DNA of 20,065 nt from Monosiga brevicollis MX1 (lineage: Eukaryota; Opisthokonta; Choanoflagellata; Craspedida; Salpingoecidae): positions 1,010,918-1,030,982 of the forward strand of contig NW_001865046.1 of assembly GCF_000002865.3 (NCBI RefSeq). Direction: 5' to 3'. This document shows positions 17,312 to 20,065 of this stretch, piece by piece (position 1 is the stretch's first letter; each line of letters starts with the position of its first letter). The notes under the pieces are model-generated. The model saw only the letters and a list, made by a program, of their open reading frames with translations. It searched no databases and was not told where the DNA came from. Position numbers and translations under genes: made by a program.

Positions 17312-19986
17312 CTAAATGGTAAAAGGATTGGCCAGCAAATTGTCAACGGCAGCCTCGCGGGCTTGGCCGGGACGACGACTGGCGGTTGCCGAAGCCAGGC
17401 CTTCTGGAGTCAAATCAGCACTATGACCTGCAGAATGACGCTTGGGCACTGGTCGCGAAAGCGTCTCATCAACCATGGAACTCGGGCGCAGAGCCAGCGC
17501 CCGATTGCCCGTGGCGTAGGCATCCGAACCAAGTGTCGGGGTGGGCGTTGTGGCATGTCGCCCCATCGACTATCGAATCGGCAACAAAACGAGCATGGTT
17601 GGCAAGAAAGGCAAACCAAGAACAAAATCCAGAAAAAAAAAAAAGAAGAAAACAACCACAAGAACAAGACAAAAAAAAAAAAAACACGCAAGCGTGCAAA
17701 GGGCATTGTGAGTGGATGCGTGGGACAAGAGGTTTAAACTTGGAGCTCACGTCTTTGCATCGGTATGGGAGACATCCAAGCAACGGGACAACGCACCAGC
17801 TCCATGTTTTCATCAAGCATGGCCTGGAATTCCTCGAGGCTCAGCGTGCTCTCTCGAGCTAGATTGGCGACGTCCTTGATAGACACTTGCCGATTGTATC
17901 GGTCCTTGACTGCTCGCAGCTCGGTGCCACGGTGATCCACAACACGTTCCTGTTTCCGAAACAAAGAAAAGCACTTGATGGCCAGATCATAGATGGTGCG
18001 AAGTTCGAGGCCACTCCAGCGCTCCATGGTGGAAGACCAAGGCTGAGGCACACCCGCCAAGGCAAAGGTGCAGCAGGCCATGGCGGCTGCCAGCTTGGCC
18101 GGGGGAAACTCGGTGAGAGGGATGGTTAGAATGAGAGCTTCGGCCATGTGCTGGCCCAGAAGAAAGACGGCGGGTGTAGCACCGCCAATCTGGAGAAGGA
18201 GATTGAGGTAGTGAAAGGTGGTGGGCCTGATAACGTTGCCCGACACGTCAACAAGGACTTGTCCAATGGTGCGCACAATCTGATCATAGCTGTACATGCT
18301 ATCAGTCAGCCAAGCCGCTTCGCGGATGGTAATCACGCCCTCCTCAAGGTAGCGGGCAGCCATGACCATGCACGCAATGCCCAGGAGCTGAAGCGTCTTG
18401 CGAGTGATGCGGCAATGCTGGAGAAAGCGATCAACCAGATCCATGGCCACAAACAACGTTTCACCACCAAAGGTTTTCAGGTCGGCCACCTCGATGAGCC
18501 AATCCATCAGAATAAAGCGCATTTTGCCTTCGCGATCCAAATCAGGTTGCCGCAAGCCCCCTCGGCGAACCGGGGCAGCACCGCGAGCAAAAGCCTCGCG
18601 GCTAAAGGCCATGCATTCGTGAGGGGTGCGATTCCCGTAGTCACGGTTGACATAGTTCCCAATCAGTGCTAGATCAGCAAAATCATTGTCCAAGCTGGAA
18701 GCCTTGAGGCACAGAGCCATGCGATCCAACGTTGAGAAGTTCTTAGCAAGAGGAGTACAAGAGCCATGGAAAAGACGGGTAGGAGCAACGAGCACCAGTG
18801 AGGAGCAGCGAGAGCTAAAACGAGACTGCTAAACGGCGTCGAAGGATTTCAAGGATCAAGTCTCTGAAACTTGTCAACGCCAGGCAACAAGTCAGGGGCA
18901 CGCACTCACAGCATCAATGCGACCGCAAATATCCACGAGGCGAAGGGCGGCATGGGAGCAGTGGCAGTCGAGGGAAATGCGGTAATAACGCTCGGCCTCG
19001 GTCATTTGTGGGTTCTCGGCAAGTTCAAGGGTTCGGCCAACACAGTAGGCAAGTCGACCAATGGTGCACGTTCGCTCGTACTCGCCTCCGGTGAATTCAT
19101 CCACTTCCTTGCGCAGGAACTTGTAGATCTTGGCCTTGGAGCAGCTGTCGCTGGACCACGGCGGTCGGAAGAGCATCCAAATAAAGGGCGCACACGGCGG
19201 CAAGACGGCTTCGGCCTGAATTAACCAGTGGGCTGCCTCCACGTCATTGGCATCGACTACAACCCCCGGAAAATGCATGAGAAGGCACCAAAAAGGTACA
19301 TCAACCCAGGTTCATTCGAGGAGAAAAGGTGTTGGGGGAAGAGACGGACGCTGTCTCACTTACCACCTTCACCGTAGAGCCGGGCGACGCCAAGCTTGAT
19401 GGTGGCATGCAGGTTTGAATGGGAAATGGCACTATTGTGCATGTCAAAGACCAGGACAAGAGCACAGCATGTGCATGAGCGCACATCATGCACAACGGGA
19501 TTTGGCAAGCCGAATGCGGGCGTTGTGCTGATTTGTGATGCGACTGGGCTGGCCAACACGCAAGCAAAAGTTCCAACCGTTGGTAGGCGGGCATGGTCCG
19601 AGGAATGGGCCACTCATTGTTGAAAGAGGCATGGCATTGCAGACTTGGCAGTTGGGAAAGACGAGCAAATCGGACGCAAGTCTAGGGCGGCAACTCGGAT
19701 GAGAACCACACGTGTTTGCGCGCGCCTGCAGAATTGCAGAGCCAGAGGTGAGGAAAAACAAACCTGGGCCAAGACCGAGAGGTCACGGTAGGAGAGGTGG
19801 CGAAAAATGCGAATCAGAGCATCGTCGGGCAAGTCCAGGAGCACAAGTTGTCGGGCTAAGGAACAACGACACCCGCGAGGGACATGTGCCAACAAAAGTT
19901 GAGGAAACGGGGGGAGTCATTTCGAGATGTCGGCATGAAGCTCAGATGTGCCACACACCTGGCGTCTCATCGGCCTCACAGTCCAT
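17312..19986 (-). CDS. CCNF: Cyclin F: F-box, Sel1-like region and two cyclin boxes
   Basis: Seven exons (minus): 19986-19959, 19855-19764, 19681-19560, 19431-19364, 19256-18910, 18741-17797, 17569-17312. They total 1860 nt, or 619 aa, all in phase (human CCNF has 786). Residues about 12-55 are the F-box (LVLLDLPDDALIRIFRHLS, then TCVRFARLSQ). A Sel1-like stretch follows (ATIKLGVARLYGEG) and then APFIWMLFRPPWS, almost identical to human cyclin F. The cyclin N-box carries MRFIL at 293-297, the counterpart of the human MRYIL hydrophobic patch, followed by MDWLIEVADLKTF and LLGIACMVMAARYL, with TIREAAWLTDSMYSYDQIV beyond. The C-box has FPPAKLAAAMACC. The Pro/Ser/Thr-rich tail is shorter than in animals. 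Known role: the substrate receptor of SCF(cyclin F), a CDK-independent ubiquitin ligase of S/G2 that targets cell-cycle proteins. The ATG at 19986 has A at -3 and G at +4, but the frame stays open to the window edge, so the true N-terminus could be longer. Confidence 0.92.
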
Positions 19987-20065
19987 TGTGATGGTGAAAG
20001 AGCCGGCAGAAGGCGCCGGCGCTCGAGCGACCGATGATTTGGGAGGCCGACTTGCCCGTGCAAGC

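Noticed and set aside
17264-17737. Lysine-rich plus-strand ORF opposite the cyclin F 3' end
   Set aside because: Composed of A-runs and antisense of the cyclin F tail exon; no recognisable domain.
17734-17796. Cyclin F ending at the stop at 17734
   Set aside because: GTGCGT at 17796 is a good donor and exon 17569-17312 joins in phase with a Thr-Pro/Ser-rich tail. The read-through tail remains a possible retained-intron variant.
19682-19763. Alternative acceptor at 19725 for cyclin F exon 3
   Set aside because: It yields a peptide unlike an F-box, whereas the acceptor before 19681 gives TCVRFARLSQ and rejoins the KLGVARLY exon in phase.

Overview
This is a compact, intron-rich eukaryotic nuclear window with about 55% GC by eye, encoding proteins typical of animals and their unicellular relatives. 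Best guess is a choanoflagellate (Monosiga/Salpingoeca type). The reasons are a complete CYFIP/Sra-1, an ADAP-type ArfGAP with two PH domains, a cyclin F, an ATP6AP2 (renin receptor) and an IFI6/IFI27 (ISG12)-like protein side by side, separated by very short introns (about 80-180 nt) and short intergenic gaps. The species cannot be proven from the sequence alone. Exon models were built by hand from splice signals, phase continuity and remembered family sequences; every model closes in frame.

Layout. (1) 1-1067, minus: 5' part of an unrecognised gene running off the left edge, with a long (TG)n tract in an intron. (2) 1356-2231, plus: single-exon RWD plus DUF1115 protein (RWDD2 type), divergent from gene 1 across a 288-nt gap. 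(3) 2554-8173, minus: complete 16-exon CYFIP, about 1245 aa. (4) 9082-9618, plus: single-exon ISG12-like membrane protein with a CxxC pair at each end, divergent from CYFIP. (5) 9820-12129, minus: 10-exon ATP6AP2-like protein with signal peptide, furin-type site, an unusual Cys-rich juxtamembrane module, one membrane helix and the diagnostic cytoplasmic tail. (6) 12811-15022, plus: ADAP (centaurin-alpha) ArfGAP-PH-PH protein, 11 exons. (7) 15411-16886, minus: CCDC124. (8) 17312-19986, minus: cyclin F (F-box, Sel1-like region, two cyclin boxes), 5' end close to the right edge.

How the genes relate. Genes 1 to 7 alternate in strand, so gaps are either shared divergent promoters (1068-1355, 8174-9081, 12130-12810) or short convergent 3' ends (2232-2553, 9619-9819, 15023-15410). 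Only CCDC124 and cyclin F run head-to-tail. The two larger divergent gaps carry AG/CT and TG/CA tracts. The genes do not form one pathway: CYFIP (WAVE complex, Rac effector) and ADAP (Arf GTPase/phosphoinositide) are both linked to actin and membrane control, ATP6AP2 to V-ATPase assembly, CCDC124 to ribosomes, and cyclin F to SCF ubiquitin ligase. I saw no rRNA, tRNA, CRISPR array, transposon or viral sequence.
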